A DNA stretch of 46,172 nt. It comes from Bacteroidales bacterium (lineage in GTDB: Bacteria; Bacteroidota; Bacteroidia; Bacteroidales; UBA12170). The notes beneath the pieces were generated by a model. It saw only the letters and a list, made by a program, of their open reading frames with translations. It was not told where the DNA came from and searched no databases. Within the stretch, counting starts at the first letter, position 1, and each line of letters starts with the position of its first letter. The DNA lies in the NCBI GenBank assembly GCA_021158405.1, contig JAGGUP010000108.1, forward strand, positions 1-46,172. The letters are read 5' to 3'. A program made the translations under genes and the position numbers. Below, piece by piece: positions 36,109 to 44,273 of the stretch.

Positions 36109-37020
36109 TTACTTTTGAATTGTGAATTCTTGGAAAATTTGCTCCAAGGAATTCTCCACTTTTTGCATTGCCCGAATATTCAGTCCACGCTTTATAGCAA
36201 ATTCGAACAATTGCTGCCTAGCATCCACCTCACCATTAGATTGAATCTCCCAGGTATTTGGATTTATTAGTTTGGCACTTAAAACGCCAACCAATTGAGT
36301 AAACTCCTCTCCATTTATGGATTCATCAAGTTCAAGCAATATCTTTTCTCCCCTTTGTATAAATTTCGATAAATTTTCAGTGAGATCATCAGCAACTACT
36401 TCGCCTTTATTAAGAATGATAACTCGACTACAAATAGCCTCCACTTCTTGCATAATATGAGAAGACAGCAAAACTGTTTTCTCCTTCCCAACTTCTTTAA
36501 TTAATTTTCGTATTTCAATCAACTGATTGGGATCCAGTCCACTCGTGGGTTCATCTAAAATTAAGACATCCGGTTGATGAATCAATGCCTGCGCTAATCC
36601 CACTCTTTGTTTATATCCTTTTGAGAGCGCTCCTATTTTCTTATTTTGTTCGAGTTTCAAACCACAAATTTGAATGCTATTATTCACCTCATCATCTACA
36701 TTCTTAATTTTGTACAATTTGGCGACAAATTGCAAATATTCACGCACATACATATCCAAATACAGAGGGTTGTTTTCAGGTAAATAACCAATTAAACTTT
36801 TTGTTTTTTCACTGTCAATCTCAACATCAAAACCATAAACAAAAGCTTTCCCATTACTGGGAGGTAGATAACCGCAAATAATTTTCATTAGAGTCGATTT
36901 TCCGGCTCCATTTGGGCCTAACAAACCAACAACTTCACCCTTATTTATTTGCATTGAAACATTTTTCAGGGCAAACTGATTCCCATAAAGTTTACTAATA
37001 TTTTCTAGTTTTATCGACAT
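36109..37020 (-). CDS. gldA: ABC transporter ATP-binding protein, GldA type
   Basis: The 303-residue ABC ATPase has Walker A GLLGPNGAGKST (about 33-44), the signature SKGYKQRVGLAQAL and Walker B VLILDEPTSGLDP, then HIMQEVEAIC. The segment YLPENNPLYLDMYVREYL is characteristic of the gliding-motility ATPase GldA. GldA partners GldF and GldG, which are not in the window. The C-terminal 80 residues are the extra regulatory part of this ABC-2 exporter subfamily. A -7 box TAGTTTTG lies at 37038-37045. GldA could also be an ABC-2 ATPase in a non-gliding relative. Confidence 0.85.
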   Translation of the reverse strand: MSIKLENISKLYGNQFALKNVSMQINKGEVVGLLGPNGAGKSTLMKIICGYLPPSNGKAFVYGFDVEIDSEKTKSLIGYLPENNPLYLDMYVREYLQFVAKLYKIKNVDDEVNNSIQICGLKLEQNKKIGALSKGYKQRVGLAQALIHQPDVLILDEPTSGLDPNQLIEIRKLIKEVGKEKTVLLSSHIMQEVEAICSRVIILNKGEVVADDLTENLSKFIQRGEKILLELDESINGEEFTQLVGVLSAKLINPNTWEIQSNGEVDARQQLFEFAIKRGLNIRAMQKVENSLEQIFQEFTIQK

Positions 37021-37037
37021 TCATTTTGTTTTCAAAA

Positions 37038-37045
37038 CAAAACTA
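37038..37045 (-). promoter_or_regulatory. -7 box of gldA
   Basis: The minus strand reads TAGTTTTG, about 18 bases before the ATG at 37020; it fits TAnnTTTG. The divergent ygiQ gene starts within 100 bases. Confidence 0.5.
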
Positions 37046-37106
37046 AGGATATTTCCTCGACCATGGTTCAAAAAAGTCGACTCACAATGTTTAAACCGAT
37101 TTATTG

Positions 37107-37114
37107 TAGCTTTG
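37107..37114 (+). promoter_or_regulatory. -7 box inside the nominal 5' end of ygiQ
   Basis: TAGCTTTG ends 5 bases before the ATG at 37120. If used, transcription would start at or very near that ATG, making a leaderless message. It argues that ATG 37063 is not the start. Confidence 0.45.
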
Positions 37115-37119
37115 CCGCA

Positions 37120-39021
37120 ATGTATATAGTACCGAAAATAGAAGATTGGCTGCCGATTACACGCAAAGAAATGCTGCAACGCGGTTGGGAAGAGCTGGAT
37201 GTTGTTTTAGTAAGCGGCGATGCTTATATTGATCACCCTGCTTTTGGCGCAGCTGTTATCGGACGAATTATCGAAGCAGAAGGATTTCGAGTGGGAATTA
37301 TCCCACAGCCCAATTGGCAAGACGATTTACGGGATTTTAAAAAATTCGGTAAACCGAGATTATTTTTTGCAGTGACAGCAGGAAATATGGATAGCATGGT
37401 GAATCACTATACGGCGAATAAACGCTTACGATCAAACGATGCATATACACCTGGAGGCGAAAAGGGCTTTCGTCCAGATTATACATCTATTGTCTATAGC
37501 AATATTCTTAAAAATATTTATCCAGATGTTCCTATTGTGTTGGGAGGTGTGGAAGCTTCTTTGCGCAGAGTTACGCATTATGATTATTGGACGGACAAAT
37601 TAAAACCTTCTATCTTAAAAGATAGCAAAGCTGATATATTGGTTTATGGAATGGGCGAACAACCTTTGCTTGCCATTTTAAAATTGCTTAAAAAAGGGGT
37701 TCCATTTGAATCTTTGAATACCGTGCCTCAAACAGGAATTCTTCTGCAAAAGGGAAAAGAGATTCCGCAAAACAAAAGCTGGCGCAATATTGAATTATAC
37801 TCTCATCAGGAATGTCTTAGTGACAAACTAAAATACGCTAAAAATTTCCGTCATATTGAGCAAGAATCTAATCGAGTAACAGCAAAAAGAATCATTCAAA
37901 AAATTGATGACGAAACGGTGATTATCAATCCCCCTTTTGCCACTATGACCGAATCAGAAATTGATGCCTCTTTTGATTTGCCTTATACACGATTACCACA
38001 TCCAAAATACAAAAAACGCGGTACTATTCCTGCTTTTGAAATGATAAAATTTTCGGTGAATATGCATCGAGGTTGTTTTGGCGGTTGTAGCTTTTGCACC
38101 ATCTCGGCTCATCAAGGAAAATTTATCGCCTCTAGATCTGAAGCCTCTATCATGCGTGAAGTGGATCAAATGTCCTTGATGCCCGATTTTAAAGGAAATA
38201 TTTCAGATTTGGGCGGCCCATCAGCCAATATGTACAAAATGAAGGGAAAGTATCAGGAATTATGCGATCAGTGTAAACGACCTTCTTGCATATACCCAAG
38301 TGTTTGTAATAATCTAGAGACTTCGCATCAGCCTTTGCTAAATATTTATAAGAAAGTCGATGCACATCCCAGAATAAAAAATGCCTATGTGAGTAGTGGC
38401 ATCCGTTATGATTTATTGGTAAAAGATTATAATATCGAAGGCGATGAAAAAATAATGAATGAATATATGCGTCAGCTGCTCGACCGTCATGTTAGTGGCC
38501 GTTTAAAAGTAGCTCCGGAACATACTTCGGAAGACACATTAAAAATGATGCGTAAACCTTCCTTCAAATATTTTCATTCTTTCAAGCAGCAATTCGATAA
38601 GATCAATCAAAAATTAGAAAAGAAAATTCAACTTATCCCCTATTTTATTTCCTCACATCCTGAATCAAAACTGGAAGATATGGCTAATCTGGCAGCCGAA
38701 ACCAAGGATATGGGATTTCATTTGGAGCAAGTACAGGATTTTACACCAACACCGATGACAGTAGCTACGGTTGCATATTATTCCGGTTATCATCCTTATA
38801 CTTTAGAGAAAGTATATACTGCTCGTAACAAACAAGAAAAGTTGGATCAACATCGATTCTTTTTTTGGTATAAAGGCGAAAATATGGCGTGGATCAAGCG
38901 CGTGTTAAAAGATCGGCCTGATTTGATCAAGAAACTTTTAGCTAAAAAAAATAAGCAACAAGACAATTCTAAAACGAAAAATACTCGTAAATCAATTAAA
39001 AGTAAACGGAGAAGAAGTTAA
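37120..39021 (+). CDS. ygiQ: YgiQ-family radical SAM protein
   Basis: About 633 residues from the ATG at 37120. The family N-terminus is visible (ITRKEMLQRGWEELDVVLVS, then SGDAYIDHPAFGAAVIGRI), with GGVEASLRRVTHYDYW following. The radical SAM cluster motif is GCFGGCSFC in FSVNMHRGCFGGCSFCTISA, and HPESKLEDM and TPTPMTVATVAYYSG near the end are typical. The last 30 residues are very basic. YgiQ proteins are conserved, of unknown biochemical role. An upstream ATG (37063) adds 19 residues with no family similarity and spans a -7 box. It overlaps queD by 4 bases at the end. Confidence 0.93.
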   Translation: MYIVPKIEDWLPITRKEMLQRGWEELDVVLVSGDAYIDHPAFGAAVIGRIIEAEGFRVGIIPQPNWQDDLRDFKKFGKPRLFFAVTAGNMDSMVNHYTANKRLRSNDAYTPGGEKGFRPDYTSIVYSNILKNIYPDVPIVLGGVEASLRRVTHYDYWTDKLKPSILKDSKADILVYGMGEQPLLAILKLLKKGVPFESLNTVPQTGILLQKGKEIPQNKSWRNIELYSHQECLSDKLKYAKNFRHIEQESNRVTAKRIIQKIDDETVIINPPFATMTESEIDASFDLPYTRLPHPKYKKRGTIPAFEMIKFSVNMHRGCFGGCSFCTISAHQGKFIASRSEASIMREVDQMSLMPDFKGNISDLGGPSANMYKMKGKYQELCDQCKRPSCIYPSVCNNLETSHQPLLNIYKKVDAHPRIKNAYVSSGIRYDLLVKDYNIEGDEKIMNEYMRQLLDRHVSGRLKVAPEHTSEDTLKMMRKPSFKYFHSFKQQFDKINQKLEKKIQLIPYFISSHPESKLEDMANLAAETKDMGFHLEQVQDFTPTPMTVATVAYYSGYHPYTLEKVYTARNKQEKLDQHRFFFWYKGENMAWIKRVLKDRPDLIKKLLAKKNKQQDNSKTKNTRKSIKSKRRRS

Positions 39022-39470
39022 TCTTGATCAGCAGCAAACCATTCGGCGTAAGAAGTCACCGTTTCGCGAAGCAACATACTATATAACTTAATTCCATTAG
39101 ATAAATGAGGCTGGATACGTTCGGCAAAATCAACAAGCATATTCTCGCTGGATGGTTGATAATCTACCAACATAACTCTGTTAAACATTTCGTCACGACC
39201 AAGTAAATTTTGAGCTTCTTTAGATTCTTTATTTAAGATTAATGCATGATCCATTTCATCAACAATCTCTTCACGCACAATTCGTTTTAAATCACCAAAA
39301 TCCATTACCATTCCTAATTTTGGAGAATTTTTATCCTCAATAGGCTCGCCAATAATAGTGACTAATAATTCATAGGAATGACCATGTATATTTTTACAAA
39401 GCCCATCATAGCCTTTTAAAGCGTGAGCAGTTTCGAATTTAAACTCTTTTGTAATTCTAATTTTTGCCAT
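39018..39470 (-). CDS. queD: 6-carboxytetrahydropterin synthase family protein
   Basis: The 150-residue enzyme converts dihydroneopterin triphosphate to 6-carboxytetrahydropterin in queuosine synthesis. Zinc-binding histidines are visible in FETAHAL and KNIHGHSYEL, and the catalytic acidic residues in GMVMDFGDLK, EMDHALILN and SSENM. The start at ATG 39470 (MAKIRITKEFKFETAH) fits the family better than an in-frame TTG at 39494. It converges with ygiQ. Other queuosine genes are not in the window; it could also be a PTPS-like enzyme in another pterin pathway. Confidence 0.9.
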   Translation of the reverse strand: MAKIRITKEFKFETAHALKGYDGLCKNIHGHSYELLVTIIGEPIEDKNSPKLGMVMDFGDLKRIVREEIVDEMDHALILNKESKEAQNLLGRDEMFNRVMLVDYQPSSENMLVDFAERIQPHLSNGIKLYSMLLRETVTSYAEWFAADQD

Positions 39471-39564
39471 AATAATGTTCGTAATAATACCCAATTAGAT
39501 CAGCTCCTAATTTATAGGTTTCAATTCTTTTGCAAAGAAACCTATTTTTTGACTATTTACCGAA

Positions 39565-40125
39565 TTAATGAAACATCAAATATATAGCGAGGAAAATAAG
39601 TATAATTCCTCCAAAAAATTTACTGAATCGTCCCAAATGTTCCGGCCTATATTTGTTCCCAATAAATACACCAACAAGAACGGATAAAAAAACAAATGCA
39701 GCAAGGCCAATGATTGGAAACATAGAATATTTGACTAACATCAAGCCAAACCCGGTGTAAGCGATAAATGAATTAAAAGAAGAAGCAAAAGAAAGACTCC
39801 ATAATATTTTTCTGTCTTCAATTAAAAAAGTTCTACTCTCATTCTGGATTTTATTTGTTTCCAGCAAAAATTTAAGCCCAACGAAAGCAATTAGAACTAA
39901 ACCTAAGTAATAATTGAAATCAGGGATTAAGTCCGAAACAAAGAAACCAACATTAATACCCAGAACAGCCATTAATATTTGCACCAAGCCAAAGACCAGA
40001 GCCGCTTTTAAATTTAACCACACCGAATATGGATGCATTGCAACACCCGCTCCTACCGCTAAAAACAAAAGATCGCTTGAAAGACCAAAAGCTAATAAAA
40101 TTGAATAACTCAAAATTTCATCCAT
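39565..40125 (-). CDS. MntP-like membrane protein (putative cation efflux)
   Basis: The 186-residue six-helix membrane protein resembles the manganese exporter MntP: LLAFGLSSDLLFLAVGAGVA at the first repeat, FGLVQILMAVLGINVG, IAFVGLKFLLE and a second repeat LSFASSFNSFIAYTGFGLM. MntP has a conserved acidic residue in each repeat (MDAF and SIDA-like); here the first is kept (SSD) but the second is Asn (SFNS), so transport ability or ion choice may differ. It overlaps the upstream methionine sulfoxide reductase gene by 1 base, so they are one unit. Assigned by fold pattern. Confidence 0.7.
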   Translation of the reverse strand: MDEILSYSILLAFGLSSDLLFLAVGAGVAMHPYSVWLNLKAALVFGLVQILMAVLGINVGFFVSDLIPDFNYYLGLVLIAFVGLKFLLETNKIQNESRTFLIEDRKILWSLSFASSFNSFIAYTGFGLMLVKYSMFPIIGLAAFVFLSVLVGVFIGNKYRPEHLGRFSKFFGGIILIFLAIYLMFH

Positions 40126-40595
40126 TACCTGCTTTGTATATAAATTAAATTTAAAATTTTCTCCAAATAAATACGATCGATGTCATCAAAAGAATACAAT
40201 TCCTTACTATCCACATCTAAAACGCCGATAATCTCATTTATTTTACTTTTTAATGGAATCACTATCTCCGATTGAGAGCGCGAATCACAGGCAATATGAC
40301 CTGAGAAATGATGAACATCAGGTACAACAATACTTTTTCCTGCATTGATGGCAGCCCAGCAGACACCAATATCTTGTTTTAACAACATACAAGCCACCGG
40401 ACCTTGATATTTTGAAACGATTAATTCGCCTCGGTTCAGCATATAAAATCCAGTCCAAAAAAAATAGTCCATTTTATGATGTAAAACGGCAATAATACTC
40501 GCTTTTCGAGCCTCTTCATCTTGGCAAGTAGACATTAGCTTTTCTAGCTGTGTGTAAATCCTCTTATAGCGAGCTTCTTTCTTTTTTAAATCCAT
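40125..40595 (-). CDS. msrC: Free methionine-(R)-sulfoxide reductase (GAF domain)
   Basis: The 156-residue GAF-domain enzyme reduces free methionine-R-sulfoxide. Diagnostic cysteines are present: C in GPVACMLL, C in DIGVCWAAI and C in GHIACDSRS, within VVPDVHHFSGHIACDSRS, followed by SEIVIPL and GVLDVDS. Length is typical. It shares an operon with the MntP-like gene, whose start overlaps its stop, consistent with oxidative stress or manganese links, though that is inference. Confidence 0.92.
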   Translation of the reverse strand: MDLKKKEARYKRIYTQLEKLMSTCQDEEARKASIIAVLHHKMDYFFWTGFYMLNRGELIVSKYQGPVACMLLKQDIGVCWAAINAGKSIVVPDVHHFSGHIACDSRSQSEIVIPLKSKINEIIGVLDVDSKELYSFDDIDRIYLEKILNLIYIQSR

Positions 40596-40632
40596 TTTAT
40601 TTAATGTACTGATATATTAACGTTCTGACATC

Positions 40633-40681
40633 CAACTCTTAACTCTTAATTCTTAATTCTTAACTCTTAACTCTCAATTCT
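40633..40681. repeat. Heptamer tandem repeat, seven units
   Basis: Seven consecutive 7-base units of the form YAAYTCT (for example TAACTCT and TAATTCT) run from 40633 to 40681. It spans the last codons and stop of the alkyltransferase-like gene, so it determines its C-terminal residues IELRVKS. Such runs can change length by slipped-strand replication. Confidence 0.8.
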
Positions 40682-41001
40682 ATCAAAGGATCCCAATAAT
40701 TTTCTTCAAAATTAACAATCTTATCCTCTTTTATGATTAAACCTTCGCTTTTTAATAAATCTTCCATTAAATCTATTTGACCAAAATGTTGTTTTCCACT
40801 AAGCATACCCAACCGGTTTACCACACGATGCGCAGGAATATCCAATTTGGCAGCATGAGAAGCATTCATAGCCCATCCCACCATTCTCGCCGCCTTAGGA
40901 GTACTAAGGTAACGTGCTATTGCTCCGTAAGAAGTCACTTTTCCAAATGGAATTTTAGCAACCACTTCCCAAACAGATTCAAAAAAAGAGTGCTCTTTCA
41001 T
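40660..41001 (-). CDS. MGMT-family alkyltransferase-like protein (active Cys replaced)
   Basis: The 113-residue protein is the DNA-binding half of O6-alkylguanine-DNA alkyltransferase. It shows IPFGKVTSYGAIARYL, the Arg-finger-type AARMVGWAM and IPAHRVVN where the catalytic motif PCHRV has Ala instead of Cys. It therefore cannot transfer an alkyl group and should be an ATL protein, which binds alkylated bases and hands them to nucleotide excision repair. The more usual ATL has Trp at this site; Ala also occurs. The stop lies inside a heptamer repeat. It overlaps trmB by 4 bases. Confidence 0.88.
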   Translation of the reverse strand: MKEHSFFESVWEVVAKIPFGKVTSYGAIARYLSTPKAARMVGWAMNASHAAKLDIPAHRVVNRLGMLSGKQHFGQIDLMEDLLKSEGLIIKEDKIVNFEENYWDPLIELRVKS

Positions 41002-41714
41002 ATATTCTTTGCAATTTCAACAGGTAAAACTAACAAGGTATTTGTTTCAAATTCCTTATTTAAACGAAACTTCATATAATTGATTGGAATTCCTTCTTTT
41101 AAATATATTTTTTCGTAATACGTTTGAATTTCCACAAGATCATTCTTTGATTCTGTTTTATAAACATCATAAGTTGAATAATCAAGAGGGAAATTATAGT
41201 AATGAACTACCTCTAATGTATAATCAATAAGTTCGCGGTTATCTGTTTTTTGATGGATAAATCCATTGGGTTGCAGCACTTCACGATACAAATTTAAAAA
41301 TCTTGGTGATGAAAGTCTACGCTTTTCATGTCTTGGCTGCGGATCAGAAAAAGTTAACCATATTTCGGCAACTTCATCTGTCACAAAAAATTGCAATAGC
41401 TGATCGATCTTTGTTCGAATAAAGGCTACATTTTTCAGCCCTTCTTTTTGCACAATACTTGCGCCATGCCACATTCTGGAACCTTTTAAATCAATTCCTA
41501 TAAAATTTCTATTTGGATATTTTTTTGCTAAACCTACTGTATATTCTCCCTTTCCACAACCCAACTCAAGGGTAATCGGATTATCGTTTTTAAAAAAATC
41601 TTTTTTCCAATTTCCTTTTAAAGCAAAACCTTTTAAAAGCTCCTCTCTTGGAGCATAGAACATATGTGAGAAAGTCTCGTTTTCTACAAACTGAGCCAAT
41701 TTATGTCGAGCCAC
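40998..41714 (-). CDS. trmB: tRNA (guanine-N7)-methyltransferase
   Basis: The 238-residue SAM-dependent enzyme makes m7G46 in tRNA. Motifs: SAM-binding ELGCGKGEYTVGLAKKYP, IGIDLKGSRMW, TFSDPQPRHEKRRLSS with the catalytic Asp/Pro region, and FIHQKTDNRELIDY. The start is GTG at 41714, with the -7 box TATCTTTG at 41730-41737 giving a leader of about 10 bases. It overlaps the alkyltransferase-like gene by 4 bases, so both are in one operon. Confidence 0.95.
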   Translation of the reverse strand: MARHKLAQFVENETFSHMFYAPREELLKGFALKGNWKKDFFKNDNPITLELGCGKGEYTVGLAKKYPNRNFIGIDLKGSRMWHGASIVQKEGLKNVAFIRTKIDQLLQFFVTDEVAEIWLTFSDPQPRHEKRRLSSPRFLNLYREVLQPNGFIHQKTDNRELIDYTLEVVHYYNFPLDYSTYDVYKTESKNDLVEIQTYYEKIYLKEGIPINYMKFRLNKEFETNTLLVLPVEIAKNI

Positions 41715-41729
41715 TTTTTAATTTTTGTG

Positions 41730-41737
41730 CAAAGATA
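41730..41737 (-). promoter_or_regulatory. -7 box of trmB
   Basis: The minus strand reads TATCTTTG, 15 bases before the GTG start. No clear -33 TTG. Confidence 0.55.
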
Positions 41738-41788
41738 AAAGAAGTTTGAAGATGGAGTAAAAAAGAAAAAGAGTGATAAAGAGAAAAG

Positions 41789-41827
41789 GTTATGGAATAT
41801 TGGAGTTATGGAATATTGGAGTTATGA
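41789..41827. repeat. 16-base direct repeat, 2.4 copies
   Basis: GTTATGGAATATTGGA occurs at 41789-41804 and 41805-41820, and GTTATG starts a partial third copy at 41821. It lies in the trmB-gdhA gap, with no gene. Probably slippage-prone spacer. Confidence 0.8.
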
Positions 41828-41872
41828 GTTAAAAAATTAAATTTTCAGAAGCTCAAATTATTGACTTAAAAT

Positions 41873-41946
41873 ATCTCGCAAGGACACAAAGAATCAATAT
41901 GAGTTTTTTAATAAAAACTTTACGCCTCTTCGCGCCTTTGAGAGAG
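41873..41946. repeat. Decayed palindromic intergenic repeat
   Basis: ATCTCGCAAGGACACAAAG and CTTTACGCCTCTTCGCGCCT-type sequence near 41918-41946 resemble the two arms of a palindromic repeat that I recognise from memory in Bacteroidota intergenic DNA. The arms are imperfect, with gaps. No gene. Confidence 0.4.
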
Positions 41947-41950
41947 ATCA

Positions 41951-41984
41951 TAAAAAAACCGCTCTCCAAAAAATGAAGAACGGC
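41951..41984 (-). terminator. Rho-independent terminator of gdhA
   Basis: The minus strand reads GCCGTTCTTC, a loop of T-rich bases, GGAGAGCGGT and then seven Ts. The stem is 10 pairs including three G-T wobbles. It lies about 25 bases after the gdhA stop. Confidence 0.85.
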
Positions 41985-42008
41985 TATTTAGTATTTAAAT
42001 GGATAGAA

Positions 42009-43346
42009 TTAGATAATTCCTTGATCGAGCATAGAATTAGCGACTTTCAAGAAACCTGCAATATTGGCTCCTTTAGCATAATTAATGAATCCACCATCTT
42101 CTGTACCGTATTGGATACATGCAGCGTGAATATCAGCCATAATCACATGTAATTTTTTGTCGACTTCTTCGGCGCTCCAATTATATTTCATAGCATTTTG
42201 AGACATTTCCAAACCAGAAACAGCAACACCACCAGCATTGACTGCTTTACCAGGACCATAAGGAATTTTTGCATTATACAAAGCTTCAACAGCCTCTGGA
42301 GTACAACCCATATTAGACACCTCACCAACATATTTAACACCATTGGCTAAAAGTGTAGCAGCATCATCACCATTCAATTCATTTTGAATTGCACATGGCA
42401 TAGCAATATCAACTTTTACTTCCCAAGGTCTTTTACCAGGAACAAATTTGGCAGAAGGAAACTCTTCTGCAAATGGAGCAACAACATCATTATTAGAAGC
42501 ACGAAGCTCTAACATATATTCAATTTTTTCTCCGCTAATACCTTCTTCATCGTAGATATAACCATCAGGGCCGGAAATAGTAACCACTTTAGCACCTAAT
42601 TCATTTGCTTTTAGAGCAGCACCCCAAGCAACATTACCAAAACCGGATAAGCTAATCACTTTACCTTCTAGAGTATCCTTATGTGCTTTCATCATTTCAT
42701 TCATGAAATAGACTCCACCATAACCAGTAGCTTCTGGACGAACCAAAGAGCCACCCCAATTGCCACCTTTACCGGTAAGAACGCCAGTATTTTCGCGAGC
42801 CAATTTTTTATACATACCGTATAAGAAACCGATTTCACGTCCACCAACGCCAACATCACCAGCAGGCACATCAGTTTCAGGACCAATAAGGCGCCATAAT
42901 TCTAACATAAAGGCTTGTGAGAAACGCATAATTTCAGCATCTGATTTTCCTTTAGGATCAAAATCAGATCCTCCTTTACCACCACCCATAGGTAGGGTTG
43001 TTAAGGAGTTCTTAAAGATTTGCTCAAAACCCAAAAATTTCAGAATACTTAAATTCACGCTAGGGTGAAAACGTAATCCGCCTTTATAGGGACCAATCGC
43101 ATTATTAAACTGAACCCTGTATCCAAGGTTTACTTGAACTTTACCATTATCATCAACCCAAGAAACCTTAAATGTAAGGATTCTGTCAGGCTCAACTAAG
43201 CGTTCAATAATTCCTGCTGATTCAAATTGTGGGTTATCAGCCAAAACTTCTTGAAGAGATTCCAACACCTCTTTAACGGCTTGAAGGTACTCCAGTTCGC
43301 CTGGATGTTTAGCCTCCAAATTGTTCATGATTTGTTCTAAATTCAT
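42009..43346 (-). CDS. gdhA: Glutamate dehydrogenase (NADP-type)
   Basis: The 445-residue enzyme converts 2-oxoglutarate and ammonium to glutamate. Signatures: GGLRFHPSVNLSILKFLGFE, PMGGGKGGSDFDPKGKSD with the catalytic Lys, GVGGREIGFLYGMYK and SGFGNVAWGAALKANELGA for the nucleotide. Length and sequence match the hexameric NADP-specific type. I start at ATG 43346 (MNLEQIMNNLE) because the upstream TTG at 43394 lies within the -7 box TATCTTTG. It is a single-gene unit with its own terminator. Confidence 0.96.
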   Translation of the reverse strand: MNLEQIMNNLEAKHPGELEYLQAVKEVLESLQEVLADNPQFESAGIIERLVEPDRILTFKVSWVDDNGKVQVNLGYRVQFNNAIGPYKGGLRFHPSVNLSILKFLGFEQIFKNSLTTLPMGGGKGGSDFDPKGKSDAEIMRFSQAFMLELWRLIGPETDVPAGDVGVGGREIGFLYGMYKKLARENTGVLTGKGGNWGGSLVRPEATGYGGVYFMNEMMKAHKDTLEGKVISLSGFGNVAWGAALKANELGAKVVTISGPDGYIYDEEGISGEKIEYMLELRASNNDVVAPFAEEFPSAKFVPGKRPWEVKVDIAMPCAIQNELNGDDAATLLANGVKYVGEVSNMGCTPEAVEALYNAKIPYGPGKAVNAGGVAVSGLEMSQNAMKYNWSAEEVDKKLHVIMADIHAACIQYGTEDGGFINYAKGANIAGFLKVANSMLDQGII

Positions 43347-43391
43347 TGCTTTATTTTTTATAAAAATAGTTTTGTTATTATTTTCACAGGG

Positions 43392-43399
43392 CAAAGATA
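43392..43399 (-). promoter_or_regulatory. -7 box of gdhA
   Basis: The minus strand reads TATCTTTG about 45 bases before the gdhA ATG. No clear -33 TTG at standard spacing. Confidence 0.6.
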
Positions 43400-43531
43400 T
43401 TCAATTTATTTATTCCCTATATTTTTCTTTATTTAAAACGATTGCGAAAGCATTATTTCTCTAATTATAAAGTAGTTACGGGCATAATTTATATTCAATA
43501 CAGACTATCCTATATTCAACAGCATTCTTGC

Positions 43532-44062
43532 TTAGGCAAAGACCTGAATAGATGCACTTTGACTATCCAACAATTCTTTCAAATTTGATAAAAACTCTTG
43601 CTCTTCAAAATCCATTTCATTTAATGCTTTTGTGAACTGCTCAGAATCAAATAAAAACTCTCCTTTTTTGCTTATTTGAGAGTAAATAAAATGGATTTGG
43701 GGATAAGCAACAAAAAGTATACTTAAGAAATTTGATATGCTTCCTAATCGTGTACGCTGCTTATTTTTTAAAGGGTAAGAAATTTCAATTAAATTTCCTG
43801 TTTGATTATGAGAAAGGATTTTAAAATCGCCTTTGTTTTCTTTGCTGTCTTTTTGTAAAAAGTTTAAAGCAGGATATTTTTTCATTGCTACTGAATTATC
43901 AGCTTTCATTAAACCTATATCAAATTTTTCGCCATTGTCGCGAATCATTAACTCCAGTTTATCCTCTTGGTTATTCTCAACAATATACATTTCAATGGTA
44001 TTGGCTTTTGCTTGAATACGATCGTTTACACATTGGAAAAAGTAAAAGGCCAATTCTTTCAT
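43532..44062 (-). CDS. GHKL ATPase-like protein, degenerate
   Basis: The 176-residue protein starts MKELAFYFFQCVNDRIQAKA, then TIEMYIVENN and LELMIRDNGEKFDIG. This is the pattern of small ATP-binding GHKL proteins (N-box Asn in CVNDR, G1-like DNG) that occur near hydrogenase and NADH-oxidising gene clusters. The G1 motif lacks the second Gly (DNGEK), so ATP binding may be weak or absent. The remaining part is not recognisable. A -7 box TATATTTG lies at 44078-44085. The neighbouring CBS and DHOD-like genes may be functionally linked, which is inference. Confidence 0.6.
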   Translation of the reverse strand: MKELAFYFFQCVNDRIQAKANTIEMYIVENNQEDKLELMIRDNGEKFDIGLMKADNSVAMKKYPALNFLQKDSKENKGDFKILSHNQTGNLIEISYPLKNKQRTRLGSISNFLSILFVAYPQIHFIYSQISKKGEFLFDSEQFTKALNEMDFEEQEFLSNLKELLDSQSASIQVFA

Positions 44063-44077
44063 CTAAAGTTTTATTTA

Positions 44078-44085
44078 CAAATATA
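44078..44085 (-). promoter_or_regulatory. -7 box of the GHKL-like gene
   Basis: The minus strand reads TATATTTG, 15 bases before the ATG at 44062; a TTG lies 22 bases upstream of it. Confidence 0.5.
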
Positions 44086-44135
44086 AGTTGAATCTAAACA
44101 CTGAATTCAACAAGGACAGACTTTACTTTGTACTG

Positions 44136-44185
44136 CCTTTGCGCTCCTTAGTGGTAAAAAAGATTAACCACGAAGGTACACAAGG
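44136..44185. repeat. Imperfect hairpin intergenic repeat
   Basis: CCTTTGCGCTCCTTAGTGGT (44136-44155) and ACCACGAAGGTACACAAGG (44167-44185) form an imperfect inverted repeat, followed by CACTGAGTCGCACAAAG. This is a sequence style I recall from gaps in Bacteroidota genomes. It lies between the GHKL-like gene and the CBS gene terminator. Confidence 0.5.
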
Positions 44186-44216
44186 ATTTCACTGAGTCGC
44201 ACAAAGAAATTTTATA

Positions 44217-44252
44217 CAGAAAAGCCCCACTTTCTTATGAAAAATGAGGCCT
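44217..44252 (-). terminator. Terminator after CBS-domain gene
   Basis: The minus strand reads GGCCTCATTTTT, a short loop and AGAAAGTGGGGCT, followed by TTTCTG. The stem has about 12 pairs, several of them G-T wobbles. Confidence 0.7.
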
Positions 44253-44273
44253 TTATATTATTCTGCTTAATTC

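Noticed and set aside
37063-37119. N-terminal 19-residue extension of YgiQ
   Set aside because: No family similarity, and it spans a -7 box; ATG 37120 fits better.
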